Origin: SKVJ01 sp964578745
GTDB taxonomy: Bacteria > Chloroflexota > Dehalococcoidia > GIF9 > AB-539-J10
NCBI GenBank assembly: GCA_964578745.1
Contig: CAZODZ010000009.1
Span: 1-30,245, forward strand
Direction of reading: 5' to 3'
Length of the DNA stretch: 30,245 nucleotides
The notes below the pieces were generated by a model. That model did no database searches and was not told where the DNA came from. It saw only the letters and a program-made list of their open reading frames with translations. Position numbers and translations under genes: made by a program. Positions 1 through 7,726 of this stretch are shown here, one piece after another; position 1 is the first letter of the stretch; each line of letters opens with the position of its first letter.

Positions 1-230
1 ATCGGCTTTGTCAGTTTGCTTTCGTTCACCGTTTGCCATGCAGGCGATGGAAGCGTAGACCACTGCGGCGCCGACAGGAGGGTACCATTTCTCCTCTCGC
101 CAATCTGGCCGCAGGCTTATTGGAGGGCCCGGAAGACTATCACGCAAACCGTCTGCAGGGCTGGAGATAAGAGCCAGTGGTGGATGCAGTTGAGGCAGCG
201 ACCGACAGCTGTCGCGCCGCACGAAGAGAA
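1..230. other. No recognisable gene; edge of window
   Basis: I recognise no gene on either strand. One minus-strand frame stays open from a GTG near 221 to the window edge and reads plausibly in its last 30 codons (a WYPPVGAAVVYASIACMANG-like stretch). It has no ribosome-binding site at that GTG, no family I know, and no cue beyond being open. It could be the 5' part of a gene continuing left of the window, or chance. The plus-strand frame from 16 runs through the terminator hairpin and into larA antisense, so it is not credible. Confidence 0.3.
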
Positions 231-262
231 GAGACTCCGGGTGGGCTGGCACCCGGAGTCTC
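231..262 (-). terminator. Hairpin terminator after larA-like gene
   Basis: A perfect 13-bp inverted repeat (GAGACTCCGGGTG, 231-243, with CACCCGGAGTCTC, 250-262) encloses a 6-nt loop. It begins 25 nt past the stop of the minus-strand larA-like gene. The minus transcript continues after the stem as TTCTCTTCG, a moderate U-rich tail. It probably ends the four-gene sugar-acid operon. Confidence 0.8.
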
Positions 263-287
263 TCGGAAGTCATTGTAGTGCAGGCTA

Positions 288-1526
288 TCAGGCTGCCACT
301 TGGGCAGGGAAGTACTGTACAGTGGCGTCTGGAATGACTGCGACCCTGGCCTTGTCACCGTAGATCTCTTTGAGCTGCTTCAGCGTTTCGCCCCAGTCGC
401 GGGTGAAATTGACCATCTCATAGGGTGCCACCCAGTCGGCGCCAACGAAATCCGGGTATGGCTGCATGACAGTCAGGCGCTTGGTGTTCTCCGGCAGGCT
501 GGTCTTCGGCTTGAAGGCGCGGCCACCGAGATTCTTACCAAAGCTCCTGCTCCAGTAGTGGTTGATCTGGCCTTCCGGTGTTACACAAAGGATGACGAGA
601 TCACCACCAGTTGACTTGAGTAGTGGAGTCGCGACAGGGAGGGTCAGTAGCATCTCATTGGCCTTGGAGAAGGCATTGGCCACGACTATGTCACAGCCTT
701 TGACCATGTCGGTTGCCCAGTACTCCCGGGCCACCTTTACACCTTCGACATGCTCCTCCAGGACATCGCCGACGAACAGGTGCGTGACCTTCCGGTTCAG
801 GTTGAAGATACAGTCGATTTTCACATCGAGGCCAGCCATACGTGCAGCCTCATTCATGTCGGCCTTAAGGATGTTGCCCTCGTACTTGCCGATACCAACG
901 GTTGGATCGGGCGCGAGCCGGGTGTGATTCAGGTCGATGGTGGTAATGCTCGCGACACCAGGCAGGATTATCTTGCTGCCGCCACCGAAGCCACTGAACG
1001 GATGAGGGACGATTGAGCCAATGCCGATCTTGAGATCGCACATCATCATCTCTGCGTTGAACTGCATCGGGATGCCCTGCGAGCTCGGTCCTACCGACGT
1101 GCAATTCTCGTAGGGGTTGTGATTGTAAACACGGAACCTGCTCATGACATCCCGGCCGAGCTTCTTGGTGAAGTCGATGGCCGTCATTGAGCCGTGAGCG
1201 CCGATTGCGGCGATGAAACGTATCTGATCGTCCTTGATGCCTGCAGCTGCGAGCTCTTCGAGAACATAGGGGACGATGTCAGCACTGGGAGTCGCCCTCG
1301 ACATGTCGTCGAAGAGGATGCAGACTTCTTTCTTGCCTCTTGCCATCTCCCGTATGGTGGGAGTGCCGATGGGATTGGCAAAGGCCTTGCGGAAACCAGC
1401 GTCGTCCAGCGGGGGTGCGTCAAAGCCCTTGTGTTTGCACACCGTCACATCCCAGGAATCCGGGAATTCAAGCTCAAGCTCGGTATCGCCATACCAGGCA
1501 AGTTGTGGAACGCTTACTGTTGTCAT
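288..1526 (-). CDS. LarA-family nickel-pincer 2-hydroxyacid racemase/epimerase (DUF2088)
   Basis: Protein of 412 aa, matching the lactate racemase LarA family, which inverts the C2 hydroxyl of 2-hydroxy acids by hydride transfer on a nickel-pincer nucleotide (NPN). Family positions are visible: D74 and R77 in a DDMSRATP stretch, first catalytic His H111 (AIGAHGSMT), second His H175 followed by a GGGSK motif with K185 (cofactor-linked Lys in LarA), and nickel-ligand His H201 (LNHTRL). The ATG start has a GGAAGGA site about 11 nt upstream. It is the last gene of a four-gene operon, 29 nt after the UxaA/SuyB-type subunit. LarA homologues act on several substrates (lactate, malate, longer 2-hydroxy acids, aldonates), so the family does not give the substrate. 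With a dehydratase or sulfo-lyase and a glycerate kinase alongside, a sugar acid or sulfolactate is more likely than lactate. No larB, larC or larE (NPN synthesis) lies in the window. Confidence 0.85.
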   Translation of the reverse strand: MTTVSVPQLAWYGDTELELEFPDSWDVTVCKHKGFDAPPLDDAGFRKAFANPIGTPTIREMARGKKEVCILFDDMSRATPSADIVPYVLEELAAAGIKDDQIRFIAAIGAHGSMTAIDFTKKLGRDVMSRFRVYNHNPYENCTSVGPSSQGIPMQFNAEMMMCDLKIGIGSIVPHPFSGFGGGSKIILPGVASITTIDLNHTRLAPDPTVGIGKYEGNILKADMNEAARMAGLDVKIDCIFNLNRKVTHLFVGDVLEEHVEGVKVAREYWATDMVKGCDIVVANAFSKANEMLLTLPVATPLLKSTGGDLVILCVTPEGQINHYWSRSFGKNLGGRAFKPKTSLPENTKRLTVMQPYPDFVGADWVAPYEMVNFTRDWGETLKQLKEIYGDKARVAVIPDATVQYFPAQVAA

Positions 1527-1555
1527 GTTGCTTCGGCTCCTTCCGTTGCCCGCTC

Positions 1556-2710
1556 TTATGCGAGCGGCCCTAGTATGAATATGCCGTTGTCCATATCCTG
1601 GTTCAATATCTCGGATTTCGTCTGCCCTCCGGAAGCAACTTCAAGTGCGTGAGCATACAGTGATGCTCCCACCTGTTTGATGCTGCCCTTCCCGGCGAGA
1701 TCGACGTAGAAGTCGATGTTGTCCTTCATCCGCTCGAAGGTTGACGCGTTCGCGGTGACCTTGATTACGGGAACAAACGGCGAACCCAGTGGAGTGCCCC
1801 GGCCCGTCGAGAAGAAGATGATGTTGGAGCCGGCGGCGGCAAGCGCAGTCAACGAAGGGGCGTCGAACCCCGGGCCGTCAACTATCGTGAGGCCCTTCTT
1901 TGTGGGACGCTCACCGTATTCATACATCTCCTGTATTGGCTCAGAGCCGCCTTTCGATACTGCACCGAGAGACTTCTCCTCGATAGTTGTGAGCCCGCCC
2001 TGAATATTTCCCTTCGTCGGATTTGTACCGCGCATGTCGACGCCCCTCTCGAGGAAACGTTCTTCATAACGTCGCACCATTGAGAGGATCTTCTCTCCAA
2101 CCTCAGGGGTGACCGCCCTCTGAGCGAGCAGATGCTCCGCGCCGATGAACTCGGTTGTCTCGCTGAACACGGCGTTACCGCCCTTCTGCACGACTGTATC
2201 GAAGGCTGCCCCAATAGCAGGATTTGCTCCGAGACCGGACGTAGTGTCGGAACCGCCGCACTCGGCTCCAAACATGAGCTTCGAGTCGTCGAATTCCTCG
2301 CGCACTATCCGCGACGCGTCGCTCACCATCTCACGGGCAAGCCTCGTCCCTTTCTCCACTGTTGCCAGTGTCCCGCCAACCTCCTGGATGACGAGCTTCT
2401 CGACCGGCTTACCGGCTTTCGCAATGCCCTCTGCGATGCCGTCAATGTCTACAGGGTCGCACCCGAGACTGATGAGGATAACGGAATAGATGTTGGGATT
2501 CAGAGACAAGTTCAAGAGGGTGCGATTAACCAGGTCGAGATCATACGGGGTGAGGGCGCAACCCTGATGATGCAGAAAGGGGATCGATCCCTTGACGTTG
2601 CTGCTCACCTGGCGGGCGGTTGCCGTCGCGCACACGACGGTGGGAATAACGGCAACGTAGTTACGCGTGCCTACCGAGCCGTCCGGGCGAGGATAGCCGA
2701 AGAAACTCAC
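1556..2710 (-). CDS. UxaA/SuyB-type large subunit: sugar-acid dehydratase or sulfolactate sulfo-lyase
   Basis: Protein of 384 aa equivalent to the C-terminal domain of altronate/galactarate dehydratase (UxaA, GarD) and to SuyB, the large subunit of (R)-sulfolactate sulfo-lyase. Family stretches are visible: GSVGTRNYVAVIPTV near the N-terminus, LGCDPVDID, VQEVGGT-like IQEVGGT, FGAECGGSD, NPTKGNIQGGLTTIEEKSLG and GTPLGSPFVPVIKV. These enzymes are metal- or Fe-S-dependent lyases that eliminate water (or sulfite for SuyAB) from a 2,3-substituted hydroxy acid. The start is GTG at 2710, overlapping the SAF-subunit stop as GTGA, so the two subunits are translationally coupled and probably form one enzyme, as in SuyAB. 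UxaA itself is normally a single ~500-aa chain; split subunits are usual in SuyAB and in many anaerobes. Sequence alone does not settle the substrate. Confidence 0.85.
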   Translation of the reverse strand: MSFFGYPRPDGSVGTRNYVAVIPTVVCATATARQVSSNVKGSIPFLHHQGCALTPYDLDLVNRTLLNLSLNPNIYSVILISLGCDPVDIDGIAEGIAKAGKPVEKLVIQEVGGTLATVEKGTRLAREMVSDASRIVREEFDDSKLMFGAECGGSDTTSGLGANPAIGAAFDTVVQKGGNAVFSETTEFIGAEHLLAQRAVTPEVGEKILSMVRRYEERFLERGVDMRGTNPTKGNIQGGLTTIEEKSLGAVSKGGSEPIQEMYEYGERPTKKGLTIVDGPGFDAPSLTALAAAGSNIIFFSTGRGTPLGSPFVPVIKVTANASTFERMKDNIDFYVDLAGKGSIKQVGASLYAHALEVASGGQTKSEILNQDMDNGIFILGPLA

Positions 2711-3012
2711 CTGGTAGCACCTTTCGCGACGTCACCGCGGCCCCGTGTGCTGGCAACGTTGTGCACGTGAACATGTTCGCCAGCCTTGATGTCCTTGGTG
2801 GCCTCTCCGATGACTTCGCCATACTTCAGTATGGGTGAACCGCTCTTGATATCAACAAGACTGAACTTGTGACCGAACTGTATTGGGTTGAGCAATTTGA
2901 CTGAGATTGGCTTCTTGTCCACCTCCAGGTCCACCGTGTCACCCTGCGCGAGGTCCGCAAGTGCAGTGGCGACATTGTCCTTGTTGTTCAATACGATGGC
3001 CTTTCTCTCCAT
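2707..3012 (-). CDS. SAF-domain small subunit (UxaA N-terminal / SuyA-like)
   Basis: Protein of 101 aa comprising one SAF domain, as at the N-terminus of altronate dehydratase and in SuyA, the small subunit of sulfolactate sulfo-lyase. The conserved core is present: a small-subunit ALADLAQGD segment, QFGHKFSLVDI, ILKYGEVIGEAT, and GEHVHVHNV followed by a RGRGD tail. Known role: it completes the active site of the large lyase subunit. The ATG start has a strong AAAGGAG site. It overlaps the large subunit by 4 nt and follows the glycerate kinase by 25 nt. Confidence 0.88.
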   Translation of the reverse strand: MERKAIVLNNKDNVATALADLAQGDTVDLEVDKKPISVKLLNPIQFGHKFSLVDIKSGSPILKYGEVIGEATKDIKAGEHVHVHNVASTRGRGDVAKGATR

Positions 3013-3037
3013 GTGTTACTCCTTTCCGACAAACGCA

Positions 3038-4423
3038 CTATGTGCCGTGAACCCAGAGCATTATATCATTCACGTTTGTACCGGTGGGGCCAGGCATGTT
3101 GAGAAAATGCTGCCCTGTGCCGTCCTCCAGCTTCTGAAAGAAGCCGTACGAATCGAAATGCCTGAGAAAGTAGGCTGGTTCCAGCCCCAGTTTGCGCGAA
3201 AGACGCGTCGTAGCACCATCGACTACAGCACCTGCTGCTGGAGCGGTGCCGTCGATACCGTCAGTTCCGGACGCGAGGATGGACCAACCTGTCCCTTCGA
3301 TCGCGTCGGCTGCAAGAAGAGAATAGTGCAGCATGCGACCGCCGGTCCCGTGTGCTCCATCAGGTACGGCGACTACCGGCTCCCCACCGAATAGGACCAT
3401 GAGCGGCACGCCGCTCTCCTGCCGCAACTCCTCACACCGCCGCAAATGTTCGGGAACGACCGCCTGCACCGGGCCAAGAACCGGCGCGCGCTCGCGAATA
3501 ATGTGCAGGCCTGTGCCGAACACCTGGTTGTGTTCAAGCTGTTCGGTCAGCGTGTCGAGGAGGACGGCATTTGATGCGACTATGACTGTCTGCGTCCTGG
3601 CTGCACACTCCTCCCACAGGGTGCGCAAGCGCTCCTCTTCGGGGGAAGGGTTCATCAGGCGCGCGCGGGCTGACTCCGGAATTCGCTCCAGGAGAGAATA
3701 CGACTCGAGCACTGCAAGTGCGTCCGCACGAGTGGTGTAGTCCGGCACCGTGGGGCCAGACGCGATGCTCGACAGGTCATCGCCGATGACGTCTGACAAG
3801 ATGAGGGTGGCGAAGGTGGCCTCTGGGGCGGCCAGTCTCAGTCCACCCCCTTTCACGCGGCAGAGGTGCTTGCGTACCGTGTTGATCTCCTGGATAGCCG
3901 GACCTCCCGTAACGAGCACACGGTTGACGGCACGCAGATCGTCGAGTGTCATCCCCTCGTATGGCAGAGTCAGTAGTGAGGACCCCCCTCCCGATATTAT
4001 GGCGAGCACCAGGTCGCCCTTGCCGGCCCTGGAGAGCATGTCAAGGGCGGCGCGGGCACCCAGAACGCTGTATTCATTCGGACTGGGATGATCGGCGGCA
4101 TACAGCATCACCCGGGGGACAGACTCACGCGCCTGGTCCCGGTAGACATTCACCGAACCTCCGGCGAAGAGCGACCAGAGCCTCTCGTCTTGGCGCAGGA
4201 CATCGACGACAGCCCGCGCCATGGGAACGCCGGCCTTTCCGGCGCCAACCAGGTAAATACTGTGGAGGTCGTGGAGCGGATAGGCGCAGCCATCCACCAT
4301 GAGGCATCCCGTCTGCGCATCCCAGAAGAGGTGCCTGCGTGTGGCCTGATAGGCGTCTGCGATGGGCAGAATCGTGTCCCTGAAGAGGGTAAGGAGCTTA
4401 TCACGAGTGCCGCCTTCATGCAT
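3038..4423 (-). CDS. Glycerate 2-kinase (GckA/TtuD, MOFRL family)
   Basis: Phosphorylates D-glycerate to 2-phosphoglycerate in the cytoplasm, linking sugar-acid and hydroxypyruvate breakdown to lower glycolysis. Visible family motifs (numbered from the ATG at 4423, 461 aa): VGAGKAG with the active-site Lys at 63, SGGGSSLL near 144, INTVRKHLCRVKGG near 181, LSDVIGDD, FGGEPVV, GTDGIDG near 386 and a C-terminal GPTGTNVND. The frame is open upstream to a GTG at 4579, but the probable promoter (-10 TATACT, 4508-4503 on the minus strand) lies inside that extension. The start is therefore 4423 or the in-frame ATG at 4477; neither has a good ribosome site, and I chose 4423 because it fits family length. 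One oddity is that the usual GGRNQE motif reads GGRMLHY (near 361): the Arg stays, but N, Q and E are lost. First gene of the operon. Confidence 0.85.
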   Translation of the reverse strand: MHEGGTRDKLLTLFRDTILPIADAYQATRRHLFWDAQTGCLMVDGCAYPLHDLHSIYLVGAGKAGVPMARAVVDVLRQDERLWSLFAGGSVNVYRDQARESVPRVMLYAADHPSPNEYSVLGARAALDMLSRAGKGDLVLAIISGGGSSLLTLPYEGMTLDDLRAVNRVLVTGGPAIQEINTVRKHLCRVKGGGLRLAAPEATFATLILSDVIGDDLSSIASGPTVPDYTTRADALAVLESYSLLERIPESARARLMNPSPEEERLRTLWEECAARTQTVIVASNAVLLDTLTEQLEHNQVFGTGLHIIRERAPVLGPVQAVVPEHLRRCEELRQESGVPLMVLFGGEPVVAVPDGAHGTGGRMLHYSLLAADAIEGTGWSILASGTDGIDGTAPAAGAVVDGATTRLSRKLGLEPAYFLRHFDSYGFFQKLEDGTGQHFLNMPGPTGTNVNDIMLWVHGT

Positions 4424-4502
4424 GGCGGAAGACCGACTTACTGCGCCACCGTCATGTGTACGGTTGGATGAGGACATGTCGGCGCATAGGGCTACGCACG
4501 AC

Positions 4503-4531
4503 AGTATACCACGTTGTCGTGGTATTGATAG
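4503..4531 (-). promoter_or_regulatory. Promoter with overlapping palindromic operator
   Basis: A perfect 8-bp inverted repeat (ATACCACG-TTGT-CGTGGTAT, 4506-4525) overlaps a minus-strand -10 box TATACT (4508-4503). The matching -35 region (CTATCA, 4531-4526, 17-nt spacer) is poor. The geometry, a symmetric site covering the -10 and spacer just upstream of a catabolic operon, fits a repressor operator such as a GntR- or LacI-type site. No regulator gene lies in the window. Transcription would start near 4496. Confidence 0.6.
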
Positions 4532-4572
4532 GAAGAAACGCGGGGAACGCTGTACAAAAGAGCCGTGACCTA

Positions 4573-4601
4573 TTGACACACGGGCGACGTGGATTTAGTA
4601 T
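4573..4601 (+). promoter_or_regulatory. Sigma-70-type promoter for cstA operon
   Basis: TTGACA (4573-4578), a 17-nt spacer and TAGTAT (4596-4601) form a near-consensus promoter on the plus strand, giving a start near 4608 and a cstA leader of about 170 nt. It diverges from the glycerate kinase promoter about 70 nt away. Confidence 0.65.
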
Positions 4602-4607
4602 GACCTC

Positions 4608-4763
4608 GCTTTAGAAAAGTATCGGGTCGCGATATAACACATACGACGAAGGCCAACCGCGGAGGTGAATGCCTATGTAGCAGTGTTGGTGTCGGTTTCC
4701 TCATTTCTGTGCTTTTCCTTTTCTCGCTCCCCGCACTTGGGTGTCTCACAGTGTGTGTTGTAA
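4608..4763 (+). other. cstA leader with a possible short ORF
   Basis: The leader carries GGAGGTGA (4661-4668), followed 3 nt after GGAGG by ATG-CCT-ATG-TAG (4669-4680). A GTG at 4665 opens a 32-codon hydrophobic frame ending at TAA 4761-4763, which runs directly into the cstA ribosome site (TAAGGAGG). Both starts are badly spaced from the SD-like sequence, so neither ORF is confidently real. They are noted because cstA expression is leader-controlled in enterobacteria (CsrA). No riboswitch fold was recognised. Confidence 0.25.
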
Positions 4764-4775
4764 GGAGGTGATGCA

Positions 4776-6446
4776 GTGAGTACGACTCTCATGATTGTCT
4801 TGGCGGCCGTCATCTATGTGCTTGTGTATGTGTTGTATGGCAAGCGCATTGCCAGGGATGTGGCCAAGCTCGATGCCAAGAACGAGACCCCTGCGCACCG
4901 GCTGTATGACGGAGTCGACTACGTTCCCAGCAAATGGCCAGTTGTGTTCGGTCACCACTTCGCATCAATTGCCGGGGCAGGACCGATCGTCGGCCCCATC
5001 GTTGGTATTACGTGGGGGTGGGGTGCTGCCATTCTGTGGATCTGGTTCGGCAACGCATTCATTGGCGCGGTCCATGACTTCATGGCTCTTATCTCATCTG
5101 TGCGCTACGATGGCAGGTCTGTCCAGTGGATAGCGGGCGAGGTGATGAGGCCTCGGGTATCCATCATCTTTGGCATCTTCGTGTATATCGCGATGATTCT
5201 GATCATCGCTGCGTTCACGAATGTCGTGGCGAACACTTTCGTGGGCGTGCCGTCGGTGGCGACCGCGTCCATCCTGTTCATCGTCATCGCGGTCATCATG
5301 GGCTACTTCCTCTACTGGAGGAAACAGAGCCTGGTAGTGTGGACAGTCATAGGTCTGGTCCTTCTTATTGCAGCAATCATAGGCTCCCAGTCGATGCCGC
5401 TGGCGCTTGAGAAGACGCCGTGGATGTGGATTCTTCTTGTCTACATCATCCTTGCTGCGGCGCTGCCGGTGACAATTCTGCTGCAGCCGAGGGACTACCT
5501 TAACGCCTATTTGCTTGTGGCATTCCTCGCTTTGGGTGGGGTTGCCTTCCTCGTTATTAACGAGCCCCTGAGCTGGCCAGCGTTCACCGACTTCTCTGCG
5601 TACACCATTGGTGGCAAAGCTTCACCGTTCTGGCCTACCGTGCCACTGATTATCGCGTGCGGTTCGCTGTCCGGCTTCCACGCTATCGTAGGTTCCGGTA
5701 CGACCTCCAAGATGCTGGACAATGAGATTCATGCCCTCCGCATCGGGTACGGCGGAATGCTGACGGAAGGATTCCTTGCTACCATCGTGGTGGCGTCGCT
5801 GGGCGCTTTCGGATTGAAGGTTGCTGGAGTCTCTGCCGCTGAAGTCGGCGTGCAGGGCTGGACGCCCCTGGGCATTCCGCAGTTCAGCGAGGCGTATGCC
5901 ATGGGTGCAAACCAGGCGTTTGGTATGTCGATGGACTTTGGAATCACCTTTGCGTCGCTGGTCGTCTGTGCGTTTGCACTCACGTCGCTCGACACAACGT
6001 GTCGTCTAGGCCGGTTCGCATGGGTCGACCTGTGGGGCCGGTTCATTCCGTCCCAGTCCGGCGGTGCGTACAGAGTCCTGTCGAACAGATGGCTGGCTTC
6101 TCTGATTGCTGGTGGCCTCGGCGTATACATAGCAACCACAGGAGGGGTATTCACGGCCATATGGGCTGCCTTTGGTGCTGCCAACCAGATGTTGGCCGCT
6201 GTTGCCCTTATTGCGGCGTGCGTATTCTCAACCAACATCCTGCGGGGCGGCCAGAAGTGCTGGATCACGCTGATTCCGGCGTTCTTCCTCTGGGTGACCG
6301 TGTTTGGTGCCATGGTCTGGTACATAATGGTCATGAGCGGATCAGCGAGTCCGCTCACCCTCGGATTCATGGTCATCCTCGTTATCCTGGCTGTGATACT
6401 GCTGATTGAGGCGATCTCAGCCTTGAAGCGCGGCCCTCAGAAATAG
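4776..6446 (+). CDS. cstA: CstA-family peptide/pyruvate transporter
   Basis: Integral membrane protein of 556 aa with many hydrophobic helices, in the carbon-starvation CstA family (CstA and BtsT take up peptides and pyruvate). The family signature is clear in the N-terminal third: KWPVVFGHHFASIAGAGPI followed by VGPIVGITWGWG, then GAVHDFMALI and VRYDGRS; later come GSGTTSKMLDNE and SLDTTCRLGRFAW. The GTG start at 4776 is fixed by a full anti-SD match AAGGAGGTG (4762-4770). It is shorter than E. coli CstA (about 700 aa) and near the shorter Gram-positive type. First gene of a set with an 89-aa protein, an ArsA-like ATPase and a membrane-anchored unknown; it has no YbdD/YjiX-type partner, the usual enterobacterial companion. 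The substrate cannot be read from sequence. Confidence 0.92.
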   Translation: MSTTLMIVLAAVIYVLVYVLYGKRIARDVAKLDAKNETPAHRLYDGVDYVPSKWPVVFGHHFASIAGAGPIVGPIVGITWGWGAAILWIWFGNAFIGAVHDFMALISSVRYDGRSVQWIAGEVMRPRVSIIFGIFVYIAMILIIAAFTNVVANTFVGVPSVATASILFIVIAVIMGYFLYWRKQSLVVWTVIGLVLLIAAIIGSQSMPLALEKTPWMWILLVYIILAAALPVTILLQPRDYLNAYLLVAFLALGGVAFLVINEPLSWPAFTDFSAYTIGGKASPFWPTVPLIIACGSLSGFHAIVGSGTTSKMLDNEIHALRIGYGGMLTEGFLATIVVASLGAFGLKVAGVSAAEVGVQGWTPLGIPQFSEAYAMGANQAFGMSMDFGITFASLVVCAFALTSLDTTCRLGRFAWVDLWGRFIPSQSGGAYRVLSNRWLASLIAGGLGVYIATTGGVFTAIWAAFGAANQMLAAVALIAACVFSTNILRGGQKCWITLIPAFFLWVTVFGAMVWYIMVMSGSASPLTLGFMVILVILAVILLIEAISALKRGPQK

Positions 6447-6450
6447 TAAG

Positions 6451-6720
6451 TTGAAACTCAGTGACATCTGGCAGTTCGTCAAGGAGTTCGGAAGCGGGCT
6501 AAGGTCTCACTCGACGGAGTACGTCGAATTCGAGCTCAGGGAGAGGGAGAATATCTTAGCCCTGCTTCTGTTCTCCTCGTTCTTGGGCATCGCGAGCCCA
6601 CCCTCTGACCTTTCGCTACGGCTGATTCCACACATGGTGCGTGAATTGCACGTCATGGGCAGGAAGGCTGGCGAGAGCGATGATATCGCCGGGGAGGTCT
6701 ACGGATTGTTCGTGGATTGA
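6451..6720 (+). CDS. Unknown small protein between cstA and arsA-like gene
   Basis: Protein of 89 aa that I do not recognise. It starts at TTG 6451, 4 nt after the cstA stop, with no clear ribosome site, so translation is probably coupled. The N-terminal half is charged and amphipathic (FVKEFGSGLRSHSTEYVEFELRE). A short hydrophobic stretch follows (about residues 34-47, ILALLLFSSFLGIA), then SPPSDLSLRLIPHM and an acidic tail. The hydrophobic stretch is marginal for a membrane span. Its stop TGA (6718-6720) forms part of the GAGG before the ArsA-like start, so all three genes are tightly packed. It may be a small adaptor between the carrier and the ATPase; this is inferred from position only. 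It does not resemble YbdD/YjiX. Confidence 0.7.
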   Translation: MKLSDIWQFVKEFGSGLRSHSTEYVEFELRERENILALLLFSSFLGIASPPSDLSLRLIPHMVRELHVMGRKAGESDDIAGEVYGLFVD

Positions 6721-6727
6721 GGCACAT

Positions 6728-7687
6728 ATGTCAGTGAGAGTCACATACTCGATAGGTAAAGGAGGCGTCGGCAAGACCACCTGTGCTGCCGCGCTTGCGC
6801 TGCATTGCAGCCGCACCATGCCCACGCTCGTGGTGTCGCTCGATCCTGCTCACAATCTCGGTGATGTGCTTGGGGATAGACTGTCTGACGTGCCGAAGGA
6901 GGTATCTGACAACCTCTGGGCCAGCGAGATGGACATGGAGGCGTCTATTGATCGATACCTGAAGCACAGTTCGGACAAGCTGAGGCAGATGTACGGCTAC
7001 GTCAGGACCATCAATCTTGAAGGGTATCTTGATGCCCTGAGGCTCTCGCCTGGAATTGAGGAATACGCGACCATCGAAGCTATGGAGGCGATTCTCAGCT
7101 CGGCTGAAGGCCGGTACGAGATTGTTGTGTTTGACACGCCGCCGACCGGGCTCACGCTTCGCGTGCTGGCGCTGCCCCGTGTGTCGGTGATGTGGGGCGA
7201 GCGCATCGGTCAACTGCGGAAGGAGATACTCGACCGGCGCAAGGCTATCTCGTCCATACAGGGGCAGCGGCGCTTCGTGCTCGATGGCAGGGAACATGAT
7301 TTACCCGAGGATGTGAAGTCCGACCCGGTTATGAAGGAGCTCAACGACTATCTGGGCCGGATGCGCTTCCTGAGAGACCTGCAGTCGGATGCCGCGCGCA
7401 GCAGGATAATGCCGGTGATGAATCCTGATACCCTTTCACTATACGAGACCAGCAGGGCGTTTGAGAAGTTGCGTGAACTTGGTATGTCACTTGGCCCCAT
7501 CATCATAAACAAGGTAGGCATGAGGCCCTGTGACGATGAGGCTGTTGGCAAGATACGCGAGGCTTTTGGCATGCCTGTCCGCATCCTTCCCTTTCTTACC
7601 GACGAACCCTTAGGACTCACGGCCGTTGCCGACGTAGAGTCGCGACTTGAATTCGATTCCTGGCTACCATCGTCGCGCAGCTGCTGA
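6728..7687 (+). CDS. ArsA/Get3-family ATPase
   Basis: Single-domain P-loop ATPase of 319 aa in the ArsA/Get3 branch of the SIMIBI class. Visible: the deviant Walker A with signature Lys (GKGGVGKTT, residues 10-18), switch I DPAHNLGD (39-46; Get3 has DPAHNLSD), switch II DTPPTGLTLRVL (136-147; Get3 has DTAPTGHTLR), and the base-recognition NK in IINKVGMRP. It lacks the Get3 CxxC zinc motif and shows no clear arsenite-binding Cys pattern. Family roles: ATP-driven arsenite pumping with ArsB, or tail-anchored protein delivery (Get3). The ATG at 6728 was chosen because the P-loop begins a few residues later and GAGG precedes it; the upstream in-frame ATG at 6641 lies within the small gene. No ars operon genes are nearby. 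Placement behind cstA suggests that it couples to or controls that carrier or a membrane complex (inference). Confidence 0.85.
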   Translation: MSVRVTYSIGKGGVGKTTCAAALALHCSRTMPTLVVSLDPAHNLGDVLGDRLSDVPKEVSDNLWASEMDMEASIDRYLKHSSDKLRQMYGYVRTINLEGYLDALRLSPGIEEYATIEAMEAILSSAEGRYEIVVFDTPPTGLTLRVLALPRVSVMWGERIGQLRKEILDRRKAISSIQGQRRFVLDGREHDLPEDVKSDPVMKELNDYLGRMRFLRDLQSDAARSRIMPVMNPDTLSLYETSRAFEKLRELGMSLGPIIINKVGMRPCDDEAVGKIREAFGMPVRILPFLTDEPLGLTAVADVESRLEFDSWLPSSRSC

Positions 7688-7726
7688 TTGCGAATGGATG
7701 AAAGCTCGTAGAAAGGACACGTACCT

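Noticed and set aside
16..363. Plus-strand open frame of 115 codons at the window start
   Set aside because: It runs through the terminator stem and antisense to the larA-like gene; the peptide resembles nothing and has no ribosome site.
4424..4579. 52-residue N-terminal extension of the glycerate kinase
   Set aside because: It contains the palindromic operator and the -10 box, is poor in family similarity, and would exceed family length.
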